Under the pieces are notes generated by a model, which saw only the letters and a program-made list of their open reading frames with translations, ran no database searches and had not been told where the DNA came from. The position numbers and the translations under genes were made by a program. Of a stretch of DNA of 21,603 bases, positions 1 to 8,301 are shown piece after piece. Position 1 is the stretch's first letter. Every line of letters begins with the position of its first letter. Source of the stretch: Nitrospirota bacterium (GTDB taxonomy: Bacteria > Nitrospirota > Nitrospiria > Nitrospirales > NS-4); the NCBI GenBank assembly GCA_005877855.1, contig VBOF01000024.1, positions 1 through 21,603 on the forward strand, in the 5' to 3' direction.

Positions 1-713
1 CCCCGCGCAGCGTGTCGGATGTGCTCGAGGCCAAGCTGCTGGAGGCCATGGCCTATCCTGTCCCGGAGACCGAGGCCCGCACGCTGTCCAAGCAAGCTCT
101 GGAAACCCTGCTCGCGTTCGCCGAAACCAAGACCGCGCTGGCCATCGGACCGGGGATCGGCACGCATCCCGACACCCAGGCGCTCATCCATAATCTGATC
201 GTGTCGGTGGGCAAGCCCACAGTCCTTGACGCCGATGGCATCAACGCCTTCACCGGCCACAAGGAGATGATCGCTCAGGCGCACGGCCCGCTCGTGCTGA
301 CGCCCCATCCCGGGGAAATGGCACGCCTGCTCGGCGTCACCACGGCGGACGTCCAACGGGACCGGCTCGGCGTCGCGTCTCGCGTGGCGCGCGAGCAGAA
401 CGTCTGCGTGGTCCTCAAGGGAGCGGGCACCGTCGTGGCAGGACCGGACGGCCGGCTGGCCGTCAATCCGACAGGCAATCCCGGCATGGCGACGGGAGGA
501 ACCGGAGACGTGCTGACGGGCATCATCACGGGTCTCTTGGCGCAGGGAGTAATCCCGTGGGGTGCGGCTTGCGCGGGCGTCTACGTGCACGGACTGGCGG
601 GTGACCTGGCTGCCTCTGAGACAGGTGAGATGGGACTGATCGCAGGGGACGTCATCCGCGCGATTCCCCTCGCCATCCGGCGTATCCTGGAGGATGACGC
701 GCCGGTTCGATGA
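1..713 (+). CDS. nnrD: ADP/ATP-dependent NAD(P)H-hydrate dehydratase domain (Nnr C-terminal part), 5' truncated by window edge
   Basis: This is the C-terminal YjeF/NnrD-type kinase-fold domain, which dehydrates damaged NAD(P)H hydrate back to NAD(P)H using ADP or ATP. The reading frame is open to the window edge (first whole codon at 3), so the true start lies outside. It is not visible whether an N-terminal epimerase domain is fused, as in bifunctional Nnr. Recognisable motifs are IGPGIGT near the start, TPHPGEMARLLG in the middle, and the family signature NPTGNPGMATGGTGDVLTG, whose TGDV aspartate is the expected catalytic base. The stop codon overlaps the tsaE start as ATGA at 710-713, which points to translational coupling. 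The identification is secure; only the 5' extent is unknown. Confidence 0.93.
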   Translation, partial: PRSVSDVLEAKLLEAMAYPVPETEARTLSKQALETLLAFAETKTALAIGPGIGTHPDTQALIHNLIVSVGKPTVLDADGINAFTGHKEMIAQAHGPLVLTPHPGEMARLLGVTTADVQRDRLGVASRVAREQNVCVVLKGAGTVVAGPDGRLAVNPTGNPGMATGGTGDVLTGIITGLLAQGVIPWGAACAGVYVHGLAGDLAASETGEMGLIAGDVIRAIPLAIRRILEDDAPVR

Positions 714-1243
714 CCACCAACCCCGCACGCGTGGCAGACAAGGCCGGATCGGCGGTCGCTTGGGAGACAACTTCAGCGGCGGAGACCCACGCCCTCGGCA
801 AGGCTTTGGGCGAGGCTTGCGTCGAACGTGAAGTCATGGCCCTCGTCGGGCCGTTGGGCGCCGGCAAGACCTGCCTCGTTCGGGGCATCGCGGAAGGTTT
901 GGGTGTGCCGACCGAGCTCGTCACCAGCCCGACGTTCGTGCTGATTCACGAATATGCCGGGCGTCTGGCGCTGTACCATGCCGACCTCTATCGCCTGGAG
1001 GAACGGGACGCGGTGAACGGGCTGGGCTTGGAAGAATACACGGAGACGCCGGGGGTCACCGTGATTGAATGGGCCGAGAGGGCTCCTGGCGTGCTCCCGC
1101 ACGACCACCTGTGGATCACCCTGGACCACCTGGGCGGGGATCGTCGGCGCGTGGCGCTCCATCCCAGAGGGGCGCGATCGGCGGAGCTGGTCGCGCGGGC
1201 TGTGGCGCGCCTCGCCGCACAGCTACGGACGGGAGGCGCATGA
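710..1243 (+). CDS. tsaE: tRNA threonylcarbamoyladenosine biosynthesis ATPase TsaE
   Basis: TsaE is the small P-loop ATPase that works with TsaB and TsaD to make the t6A37 modification of ANN-decoding tRNAs in the cytoplasm. The 177-aa protein has a Walker A motif GPLGAGKT at about residues 46-53, the family block SPTFVLIHEY, then YHADLYRLE and the late VIEWAER block, all in the usual order. An N-terminal stretch of about 25 residues before the ATPase fold and a basic C-terminal tail make it slightly longer than the roughly 150-160 aa common in the family. Its start overlaps the upstream stop by 4 bp and its own stop overlaps the HIT gene start in the same way (ATGA at 1240-1243), so the three genes are very likely co-translated. 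Confidence 0.95.
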   Translation: MTTNPARVADKAGSAVAWETTSAAETHALGKALGEACVEREVMALVGPLGAGKTCLVRGIAEGLGVPTELVTSPTFVLIHEYAGRLALYHADLYRLEERDAVNGLGLEEYTETPGVTVIEWAERAPGVLPHDHLWITLDHLGGDRRRVALHPRGARSAELVARAVARLAAQLRTGGA

Positions 1244-1842
1244 AGCAGCTCTGGGCGCCCTGGCGTCTGGCCTTTATCGAGCAGGTCTCCCACGGCTCCG
1301 GCTGCATCTTTTGCGAGAAGCCGGCCAACCACCAGGACGGGAAGACGTTTATTCTCTGGCGGGGCCGCCACGCCTTCGTGCTCATGAACATCTACCCGTA
1401 CAACAACGGCCATCTCCTGATCGCGCCCTATCGGCACATCGGAGCCCTCGAGGACCTTCCCGAAACGGTGCTGCTGGACATGCTGCGTCTGGTGCAGCGT
1501 TCGATCAAGGCCATCCGGAAGGCCTATGCGCCAGAAGGGTTCAATGTCGGCGTGAACCAAGGGAAGGTCGCGGGGGCTGGGATCGAGCACCATGTCCACC
1601 TGCACGTCGTGCCCCGATGGGGCGCGGACACGAACTTCATGCCGCTCCTCGGGGAGACCCGCGTCCTGCCGCAGCACCTGAGAGCCTCCTACACGCGCCT
1701 GAAGGCGGCGTTCAATTCGAACGTCGTTCGGCCCAGACCTCGCCTCGTCTCACCCGCCCGCCCCGGGCGCGCCAAAGCGGGCCCTTTCCCCGGGGTCAGC
1801 CGCAGGCGCCCGCGACCTACACGCTCCTCACGGCGGAGATGA
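1240..1842 (+). CDS. HIT-family (AP4A phosphorylase/hydrolase-like) protein with a basic C-terminal tail
   Basis: This is a histidine-triad nucleotide hydrolase or transferase of the branch that begins MKQLWAPWR. Such proteins cleave nucleoside phosphoesters such as Ap4A, but the substrate here is not shown by the sequence. Visible features are a CxxC pair (C22, C25) that in this branch helps bind zinc, the NIYPYNNGHLL block, and the triad HVHLHVV at H118/H120/H122. The start at 1240 is chosen because it overlaps the tsaE stop and begins exactly at the family N terminus; the frame is open further upstream, to 1069, but that part lies inside tsaE. The recognisable fold ends near residue 165. 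The last 35 or so residues are Arg/Pro-rich and encoded by very GC-rich DNA, unlike the usual family C terminus. The stop is 6 bp before the lapA-like start. Confidence 0.9.
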   Translation: MKQLWAPWRLAFIEQVSHGSGCIFCEKPANHQDGKTFILWRGRHAFVLMNIYPYNNGHLLIAPYRHIGALEDLPETVLLDMLRLVQRSIKAIRKAYAPEGFNVGVNQGKVAGAGIEHHVHLHVVPRWGADTNFMPLLGETRVLPQHLRASYTRLKAAFNSNVVRPRPRLVSPARPGRAKAGPFPGVSRRRPRPTRSSRRR

Positions 1843-1848
1843 TCACCG

Positions 1849-2187
1849 ATGATCCGCCTGATCATCGTGGTCATCCTCATCGCGCTGTCGATCACGTTCT
1901 TCTTCCAGAACCGCCAGGAAGAAGCGGTCCTGCACTACTTCGGCGCGACCACGCCGCCGACGCCCATCTATAAACCGATCCTGAGCGCGTTCGGCACGGG
2001 CCTTTTGATCATGGGACTCCTCCTGTTCCCCGCCTGGATCAAGCTGCGCATGCAGCTGCGACGGACCCGCACGGCCCTCCATCTCGCGGAGGAAGAACTG
2101 GACCGGCTCCGCGCCACGCAGGGGATTCCGGTCGCTCGCCCGCCGGTGCCGGGGCGCGAGAGCGCTGAGGATGAGGATGCCACCTGA
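1849..2187 (+). CDS. LapA-domain (DUF1049) inner-membrane protein
   Basis: This 112-aa protein matches the LapA/DUF1049 pattern: a hydrophobic N-terminal helix (residues 2-20), a short FQNRQEEAVLHYFG segment, a second hydrophobic helix (about 43-62), then a charged, helical cytoplasmic tail with LRRTRTALHLAEEELDRLR. In Enterobacteria LapA works with LapB in controlling lipopolysaccharide synthesis; whether this protein does so is inference, because no lapB is present. The ATG start follows the HIT stop by 6 bp with a GGAG about 10 bases upstream. The 3' end overlaps mutS by about 11-17 bp, so the gene belongs to the same transcript. The tail ends in an acidic ESAEDEDAT stretch. Confidence 0.85.
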   Translation: MIRLIIVVILIALSITFFFQNRQEEAVLHYFGATTPPTPIYKPILSAFGTGLLIMGLLLFPAWIKLRMQLRRTRTALHLAEEELDRLRATQGIPVARPPVPGRESAEDEDAT

Positions 2188-4792
2188 CCTCACGCCGCTC
2201 ATGCGGCAATACCGCCAGGTCAAGCAGCAATATCCGGACGCCATCCTCTTCTTCCGCGTCGGGGACTTCTACGAAATGTTCTACGAGGACGCGATCGCAG
2301 GTTCGCGCCTGCTCGAGATCGCGCTGACCTCGCGGGACAAGCACAAGGCCGATCAGGTGCCTTTGTGCGGCGTCCCCTATCATGCCGCCACCAGCTATAT
2401 CGCCAGGCTCCTGAAGGCCGGCCGTTCGGTGGCCGTCTGCGATCAGGTCGAAGATCCGCAGACCGCCAAGGGCCTCGTGCGACGCGAGGTCGTGCGCGTG
2501 TTCACACCGGGCACGTTGATCGAGCCGGACCTCCTGGCCGCCGGCGAGCCAAACTACTTGACGGCAATCGCGCCGGGATCGTCCGGAGCGGGACTCGCCT
2601 GGCTGGATCTGTCCACAGCGGAATTCCGGGTGGTGGAACTCCGCGCCCCCTGGGCCGACGCAGCCCGCGACGAACTGCTCCGGATCGAACCCCGTGAGAT
2701 CCTGGTCCCGGACGAGGAGGCGGACCGGCTCCGCGCCATCATCGGTCCCACTACCGCTGCGATCACGCCGGTCCCGGCCTCGACGTTCCACCCCGCGGCG
2801 GCACAGACGCTGCTGCTGGAGCATTTCCGCGTCGCCTCCCTGGCCGGTTTCGGCTGCGACGACAAGCCCCTGGCGGTCTCCGCCGCGGGCGCTCTCCTGC
2901 AGTACGTCACCACCACCCAACCGGGCGCATCCCTGTCCCATGTGACCAAGATGCAGGTTTCCGCACAAGGTGGCACGATGCTCCTGGATCGGGCGACGCA
3001 GCGGAACCTTGAATTGGTCCGCCGAGCCGTGGACGGCCAGGTGAGCGGGTCTCTCCTCAACGTTCTGGATCGGACTGTCACACCCCTGGGCGCCCGCCTG
3101 TTACGGGAATGGATCCTCCACCCCTTGACCGATCTGGCGCAGATTGCGGCGCGACAGGAAGCCGTCGCCGACCTCCACGGCAATCTGGATCGACGCAACC
3201 GCCTGCGCACGGCCTTGCGCGGCGTGTCGGATCTCGAGCGACTGATGAGCCGGATCGTGTTGGGCGTCGCCAACGCGCGCGACCTGCGTGCGCTCAAAGA
3301 CTCCATCGCCGCGGTCCCTGCCATCACCCGGGTGCTGGCCGCCTGTAGCGCCCCGCTTCTGCGTGAGCGGGCCGAGGCCTGGGACGATCTCGCGCAGCTG
3401 GCCGCCAAGATCGACCGGGCGATTCACCCGGAGCCCCCGGCATCGGTCAAAGAGGGAGGATTGATTCGTGACGGCTACAATCCCGACCTCGACGAACTGC
3501 GCGCGATCAGCCGGGACGGGAAGACGTGGATCGCTCAGATCGAGCTGCAGGAACGGCAACGCACCGGCATCGACTCCCTGAAAGTCCGCTACAACCAGGT
3601 GTTCGGCTACTACATCGAGGTCACGAAGCCCAACCTGCCACGGGTGCCCGCCAATTACGTCCGCAAGCAGACCATCGTCAACGCCGAGCGGTTCATCACG
3701 CCGGAGCTCAAGGCCCTCGAGGACAAGGTGCTGGGGGCGGAAGACCGCATCCGTGCTCTGGAGTACGAGCTGTTCGAGGCCCTGCGGCGGGAAGCCGCCG
3801 GCTCCGCGCCCCGCGTCCAGACGCTTGCTCGCACGCTGGCGCTAGCCGACGCGCTGGCGGCCCTGGCAGAAGTGGCAGCGGAAGGCGGGTACTGCCGTCC
3901 CGAGCTGACGACAGACGACCTGCTCATCATCAAGGACGGCCGCCATCCCGTGCTCGAACGGCAGGACCTCCCCGGCGGGTTCATCCCTAACGACGTGCTG
4001 CTCGGGGGGCCGGACCACCGGCTCCTCATCATCACCGGCCCCAACATGGCCGGCAAGAGCACCTACCTGAGGCAGATCGCGCTGATCGTGCTGATGGCCC
4101 AGATGGGCGGGTTCGTGCCGGCCAAGTCCGCCGCGATCGGCCTCGTGGACCGGATCTTTACGCGGATCGGCGCCGCGGACAATCTGGTGGAGGGCCACAG
4201 TACCTTCATGGTGGAAATGACCGAGACCGCCAACATCCTCCACCACGCCACGTCCCGGAGCCTGATCATCCTGGATGAGATCGGACGGGGCACCAGCACA
4301 TTCGACGGACTCAGCATCGCGTGGGCCGTGGCCGAGTATCTGGCCGATCGCAACCGGATCGGAGCCCGGACCCTTTTCGCCACCCACTACCATGAGTTGA
4401 CGGACCTGGCACGCATCCACGCGGGCGTGCGGAACTACAACGTGGCGGTCCGAGAACGCGGGGAAGACATTCTGTTTCTGCGCAAGATCGTGGAAGGCGG
4501 GGCCGACCGCAGCTACGGCATCCACGTGGCCCGCCTGGCGGGCTTGCCTCGGGACGTCATCGCGCGTGCGGAAGAAGTGCTCACCCGGCTAGAGAGCGGC
4601 ACGAGTCAGGACGGAGCCAGCGATGATGAGGAGGCAGACTTCACTCGCGGCACCCCAGATCCCACTCTTCCCGCTCCGCACCCGATCCTGGAAGAAGTCC
4701 GCCAGATGGACCTGTTCGGCATGACCCCGCTGGAGGCCATGAACAAACTGGCCGAGATCAAGGAACGGTTGGAAAAGGGGGAAGGGACGTAG
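2177..4792 (+). CDS. mutS: DNA mismatch repair protein MutS
   Basis: MutS recognises base mismatches and small loops and starts repair with MutL. The 871-aa protein is full length for the MutS1 family. The mismatch wedge F-Y-E is at F31-E33 (GDFYEMF), the connector, lever and clamp domains follow, and the ATPase has Walker A GPNMAGKST starting at residue 621, the block IGAADNLVEGHSTFMVEM, Walker B LIILDEIGRGTSTFDG and the FATHYHEL switch. The C terminus carries the conserved TPLEAMNKLAEIKERL helix. I prefer the ATG at 2177 because a GAGG lies 6 bases before it; an in-frame ATG at 2171 adds two residues and cannot be excluded. mutL is not in the window. It is the last gene of the + strand run and ends 9 bp before a hairpin. 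Confidence 0.98.
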   Translation: MPPDLTPLMRQYRQVKQQYPDAILFFRVGDFYEMFYEDAIAGSRLLEIALTSRDKHKADQVPLCGVPYHAATSYIARLLKAGRSVAVCDQVEDPQTAKGLVRREVVRVFTPGTLIEPDLLAAGEPNYLTAIAPGSSGAGLAWLDLSTAEFRVVELRAPWADAARDELLRIEPREILVPDEEADRLRAIIGPTTAAITPVPASTFHPAAAQTLLLEHFRVASLAGFGCDDKPLAVSAAGALLQYVTTTQPGASLSHVTKMQVSAQGGTMLLDRATQRNLELVRRAVDGQVSGSLLNVLDRTVTPLGARLLREWILHPLTDLAQIAARQEAVADLHGNLDRRNRLRTALRGVSDLERLMSRIVLGVANARDLRALKDSIAAVPAITRVLAACSAPLLRERAEAWDDLAQLAAKIDRAIHPEPPASVKEGGLIRDGYNPDLDELRAISRDGKTWIAQIELQERQRTGIDSLKVRYNQVFGYYIEVTKPNLPRVPANYVRKQTIVNAERFITPELKALEDKVLGAEDRIRALEYELFEALRREAAGSAPRVQTLARTLALADALAALAEVAAEGGYCRPELTTDDLLIIKDGRHPVLERQDLPGGFIPNDVLLGGPDHRLLIITGPNMAGKSTYLRQIALIVLMAQMGGFVPAKSAAIGLVDRIFTRIGAADNLVEGHSTFMVEMTETANILHHATSRSLIILDEIGRGTSTFDGLSIAWAVAEYLADRNRIGARTLFATHYHELTDLARIHAGVRNYNVAVRERGEDILFLRKIVEGGADRSYGIHVARLAGLPRDVIARAEEVLTRLESGTSQDGASDDEEADFTRGTPDPTLPAPHPILEEVRQMDLFGMTPLEAMNKLAEIKERLEKGEGT

Positions 4793-4793
4793 A

Positions 4794-4829
4794 AAAAGAA
4801 CGGGCGGTGGACCATCCGATCCACCGCCC
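4794..4829. terminator. Rho-independent terminator between convergent mutS and secreted-protein gene
   Basis: A perfect 10-bp stem (gggcggtgga at 4802-4811 with tccaccgccc at 4820-4829) encloses an 8-base loop. Read on the - strand the stem is followed within one base by ttctttttc, a good U-tract, and it lies 27 bases after the stop of the 4856-5533 gene. Read on the + strand it lies 9 bases after the mutS stop but only a weak T-run follows. It therefore mainly terminates the - strand pair and may also serve mutS. Confidence 0.8.
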
Positions 4830-4855
4830 ATCAGATTTGGCCTTGAGGTTGAGGC

Positions 4856-5533
4856 TTAGTGGCCGCCGCCAGCCTTCGGGGCTTCCCCTACACAGCCCGG
4901 AGGAAGGTTCTTGAAGGTGGCATGCTTCCCGTACTTGAGGCTGCCGCCGGCCTGGTCCTCACCGAGCACGTCAACTGGGACCGGGGTCCCCTTGCCGCAC
5001 TCGGACTTCATCAGCGGGAAACCTGGCTGCGCCGACATCTTCGGCTGACCAGGGAAGACAACATCGGACCCGCCGGCCACGACGCCCGACCACAGCTTGT
5101 CATCCACATCCTTGACGTTCGTGGCGACGCGCCTGTTCTGCTCGACTTCCTGGACGGTCATCTCGACCACGTCGCCCTTCGTCGTCGGCGGCACTTGCTC
5201 CGCTGCAGCCGGACCGGGTTTCGGGCGCGCCTTGGACTTCAGCACTTCCAGATCTTTGCCGGAAGCAAAGACGCGCATGTTCTTACCAGGCAGCATCATG
5301 GCCCAGAACTGGTTGATCTCGCCGCTGTTCCGGACGCCCTTCCAGACCCAGTTCACCCACACAGCATCCTCGTATGGATCGACGACGATCACACGAGCCA
5401 GGATGGTCCGGGGCTGGCTGAAGTCTTCCTCAAAGCGCTCTGAAAAAGCCTCGATGGCCAGGGCGGTTCCGGCCAGCGCACCCATGAGTAGGAGTGCGGC
5501 GCCGACCGCCGTCACCTTGGAATAAGCCTTCAT
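4856..5533 (-). CDS. Secreted protein of unknown function
   Basis: I do not recognise this 225-aa protein. The N terminus is a classical signal peptide: basic MKAYSK, a hydrophobic core, and a likely cleavage after ALA near residue 26, so the mature protein is periplasmic or secreted. The mature part has an aromatic segment VWVNWVWKG, a Pro/Ala/Lys linker around residues 103-118, then EMTVQEVEQNRRV. There are only two cysteines, both in the C-terminal part (KSECGKG and PPGCVGE), which could form one disulfide. The tail ends in a Gly-rich GGGH. The ATG is preceded by a strong taaggaggga at 8-17 bases. It lies 46 bp downstream of a second secreted protein gene with the same ribosome binding site, and the two are probably one operon. 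No function can be assigned. Confidence 0.8.
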   Translation of the reverse strand: MKAYSKVTAVGAALLLMGALAGTALAIEAFSERFEEDFSQPRTILARVIVVDPYEDAVWVNWVWKGVRNSGEINQFWAMMLPGKNMRVFASGKDLEVLKSKARPKPGPAAAEQVPPTTKGDVVEMTVQEVEQNRRVATNVKDVDDKLWSGVVAGGSDVVFPGQPKMSAQPGFPLMKSECGKGTPVPVDVLGEDQAGGSLKYGKHATFKNLPPGCVGEAPKAGGGH

Positions 5534-5579
5534 GAGACTCCCTCCTTACTGGTCGATAAAAAGAAATTTAAAGATCCAA

Positions 5580-6026
5580 TTACTTGAGCACCTTGAAGGA
5601 CGTGATCGTCGGACGACCGCCCACATCCTGCACGGTCACTTCCATGTTCACCAATTCCTGGTTCGCCTTCAGCATCTGGTCCATCAAGCCCTTGTCCTTG
5701 ACGGCCAAGCGCACGGTGGTCTGCGCGTGATACCAACCGGAATAGGGCGCGTTCTTCTCGGTCCCGCCCTGGAAGCCCCAAGCTCCGCCAGCGGCCCAGC
5801 CATCCGGCACCTCCGTGGTCGCTACCGACGTACGCCCGCCCGGCGTGGCCGACCCTGGAGCCCCGGTGTTCCAGTACTGAATCCCGAAGAGGACCTCGCC
5901 GTCCGGGTTCTCGGCCCATTGTGCCCAGATCCGGCCCTTCAAGGTCTCGGCCGCCGCTTCGTTGGCTGGCCACCCGCTCACCACCAGCAAGACAAAAACC
6001 GCAGCAATGATGACGCCTGTTTTCAT
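5580..6026 (-). CDS. Small secreted protein of unknown function
   Basis: This 148-aa protein has a signal peptide (MKTGVIIAAVFVLLVVSGWP, predicted cleavage around AAA near residue 26) and no further membrane segment. The mature domain begins ETLKGRIWAQWAENPDGEV, contains an aromatic and glycine-rich middle (WAAGGAWGFQGG), and ends with NMEVTVQDVGGRP and a final beta-like strand. There are no cysteines in the mature part. It starts 10-11 bases after a taaggaggga ribosome binding site and is the first gene of a two-gene unit with the secreted protein at 4856-5533; the upstream 217 bp carry a candidate promoter. The C-terminal strand resembles EMTVQEV of its neighbour. I do not recognise the family. 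Confidence 0.8.
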   Translation of the reverse strand: MKTGVIIAAVFVLLVVSGWPANEAAAETLKGRIWAQWAENPDGEVLFGIQYWNTGAPGSATPGGRTSVATTEVPDGWAAGGAWGFQGGTEKNAPYSGWYHAQTTVRLAVKDKGLMDQMLKANQELVNMEVTVQDVGGRPTITSFKVLK

Positions 6027-6167
6027 CCTGTCTCCCTCCTTATCAAAATCAAATCGGCTCTATAAAGTAAGCGTGAACGACGGATGACTTTACACCTTAC
6101 ATAGCACCAGACCAAGGACTTGTGCAACCTTAAAAATTTATTAACAAATCCAAACCAGCAGGGTGGG

Positions 6168-6197
6168 ATGCTACTAAAGGGTGGACAGGCTTGTCAA
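6168..6197 (-). promoter_or_regulatory. Candidate sigma-70 promoter for the secreted-protein pair
   Basis: On the - strand a perfect TTGACA (6192-6197) is followed after 18 bases by TAGCAT (6168-6173), four of six matches to the -10 consensus. It lies in an AT-rich gap of 217 bp between the response regulator and the secreted-protein genes and would give an untranslated leader of about 130 bases. A second, weaker pair (TTGCAC at 6122-6127, 18 bases, TATGTA at 6098-6103) is nearer the gene. The rest of the gap shows no coding potential. Confidence 0.45.
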
Positions 6198-6225
6198 GAA
6201 AATTCTGGATAGGGGCCGCCCTACC
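6197..6225 (-). terminator. Possible terminator after the REC-PATAN gene
   Basis: On the - strand a 7-bp stem (bases 6225-6219 with 6214-6208, one G-T pair, 4-base loop) is followed by cagaattttcttg. It begins 19 bases after the stop of the response regulator gene. The stem is short and the T-run is interrupted, so this is only moderately supported. It overlaps the -35 region of the candidate promoter for the secreted proteins. Confidence 0.35.
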
Positions 6226-6243
6226 TTAACTCCTTGAAAGGGC

Positions 6244-6951
6244 TCATCTATTCTGCACCTGGCCGATGACTAAGTTGGCCATGCCTGTGGTCAGACGTCC
6301 GCCTTCTGGAACGACATCCGGCACGAAGCAATAGTCGCCAGATTTCCACGCCAAGAGAGACGCCAGCGGCTCTCGTCCCTCCGCCGTGCCCAGATCCGCC
6401 CCAATGATCTTCCCGCCTTGCAGATAAATGGTGCCTGCGTCCCCGTCACGCTTCAACACCAACGCGCCGGTCCTCTCATGCAGTTCCAACATTTGCAGAA
6501 GGTCCAACAGATCGGTGTCGGCGAGTCGCCCGGTGATGCTGATCGAGTCGGGCCGGATCTTCTTCACAGCTTCGACTCGGGCCAACAGCGCCTCCACGCG
6601 GGCATGCAGTTCGCTGAGGTCGCAGGGTTTCGCCAGATAGTCATCGGCGCCCATCTTGAGCCCTCGGATCCGGTCCCGGTCGTCATCTTTTGCTGTCAGG
6701 AACAGGAAGGGGATTGTGCACGTACCGGGGTCGCTTCGGAGTTGCCGGCAGAACGCGTACCCGTCCATGACCGGCATCATGATGTCCGCGATGATGAGGG
6801 CGGGTCTGGCTTCCGCGATCCGCTTCAGGGCTTCCACCCCGTGGGAGGCGGTCCGCACCACATAGCCACGCTGGCCCAGGTACAACTCGATCGTCCGGGC
6901 CAACCGGGCTTCGTCCTCCACCACCAAGATATTCGGAGGGTTCGGCCTCAC
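6244..6951 (-). CDS. Response regulator with receiver and PATAN/DUF4388 output domain
   Basis: This 235-aa protein has an N-terminal CheY-like receiver (about 5-120) and a C-terminal DUF4388/PATAN domain (about 135-235), recognisable from SITGRLADTDLLDLLQMLE, RTGALVLKR, GKIIGADLG and the AWKSGDYCF end. Key receiver residues are present: acidic pair E12/D13, phosphoacceptor D56, T86 and K108. It has no DNA-binding domain, so it probably acts through protein contacts; the partner is unknown. I chose a GTG start at 6951, 4 bases after the clpX stop, because AGGGTGAGG precedes it and it gives standard receiver numbering. A TTG at 7008 would add 19 residues but overlap clpX by 53 bp. The gene is probably co-transcribed with clpX and the membrane protein gene. 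No cognate kinase is adjacent. Confidence 0.88.
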   Translation of the reverse strand: MRPNPPNILVVEDEARLARTIELYLGQRGYVVRTASHGVEALKRIAEARPALIIADIMMPVMDGYAFCRQLRSDPGTCTIPFLFLTAKDDDRDRIRGLKMGADDYLAKPCDLSELHARVEALLARVEAVKKIRPDSISITGRLADTDLLDLLQMLELHERTGALVLKRDGDAGTIYLQGGKIIGADLGTAEGREPLASLLAWKSGDYCFVPDVVPEGGRLTTGMANLVIGQVQNR

Positions 6952-6955
6952 GTCC

Positions 6956-8254
<1,299 letters not shown>

Positions 8255-8301
8255 GGCACCCCCTCCGGACCCTCCATCATAGCCGGAGGTTCTGGAGAAA
8301 C

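Noticed and set aside
1065..1973. Open frame of 302 codons on the + strand over tsaE, HIT and lapA
   Set aside because: It overlaps three recognisable genes in another frame and its product is Arg/Pro/Ala-rich without motifs.
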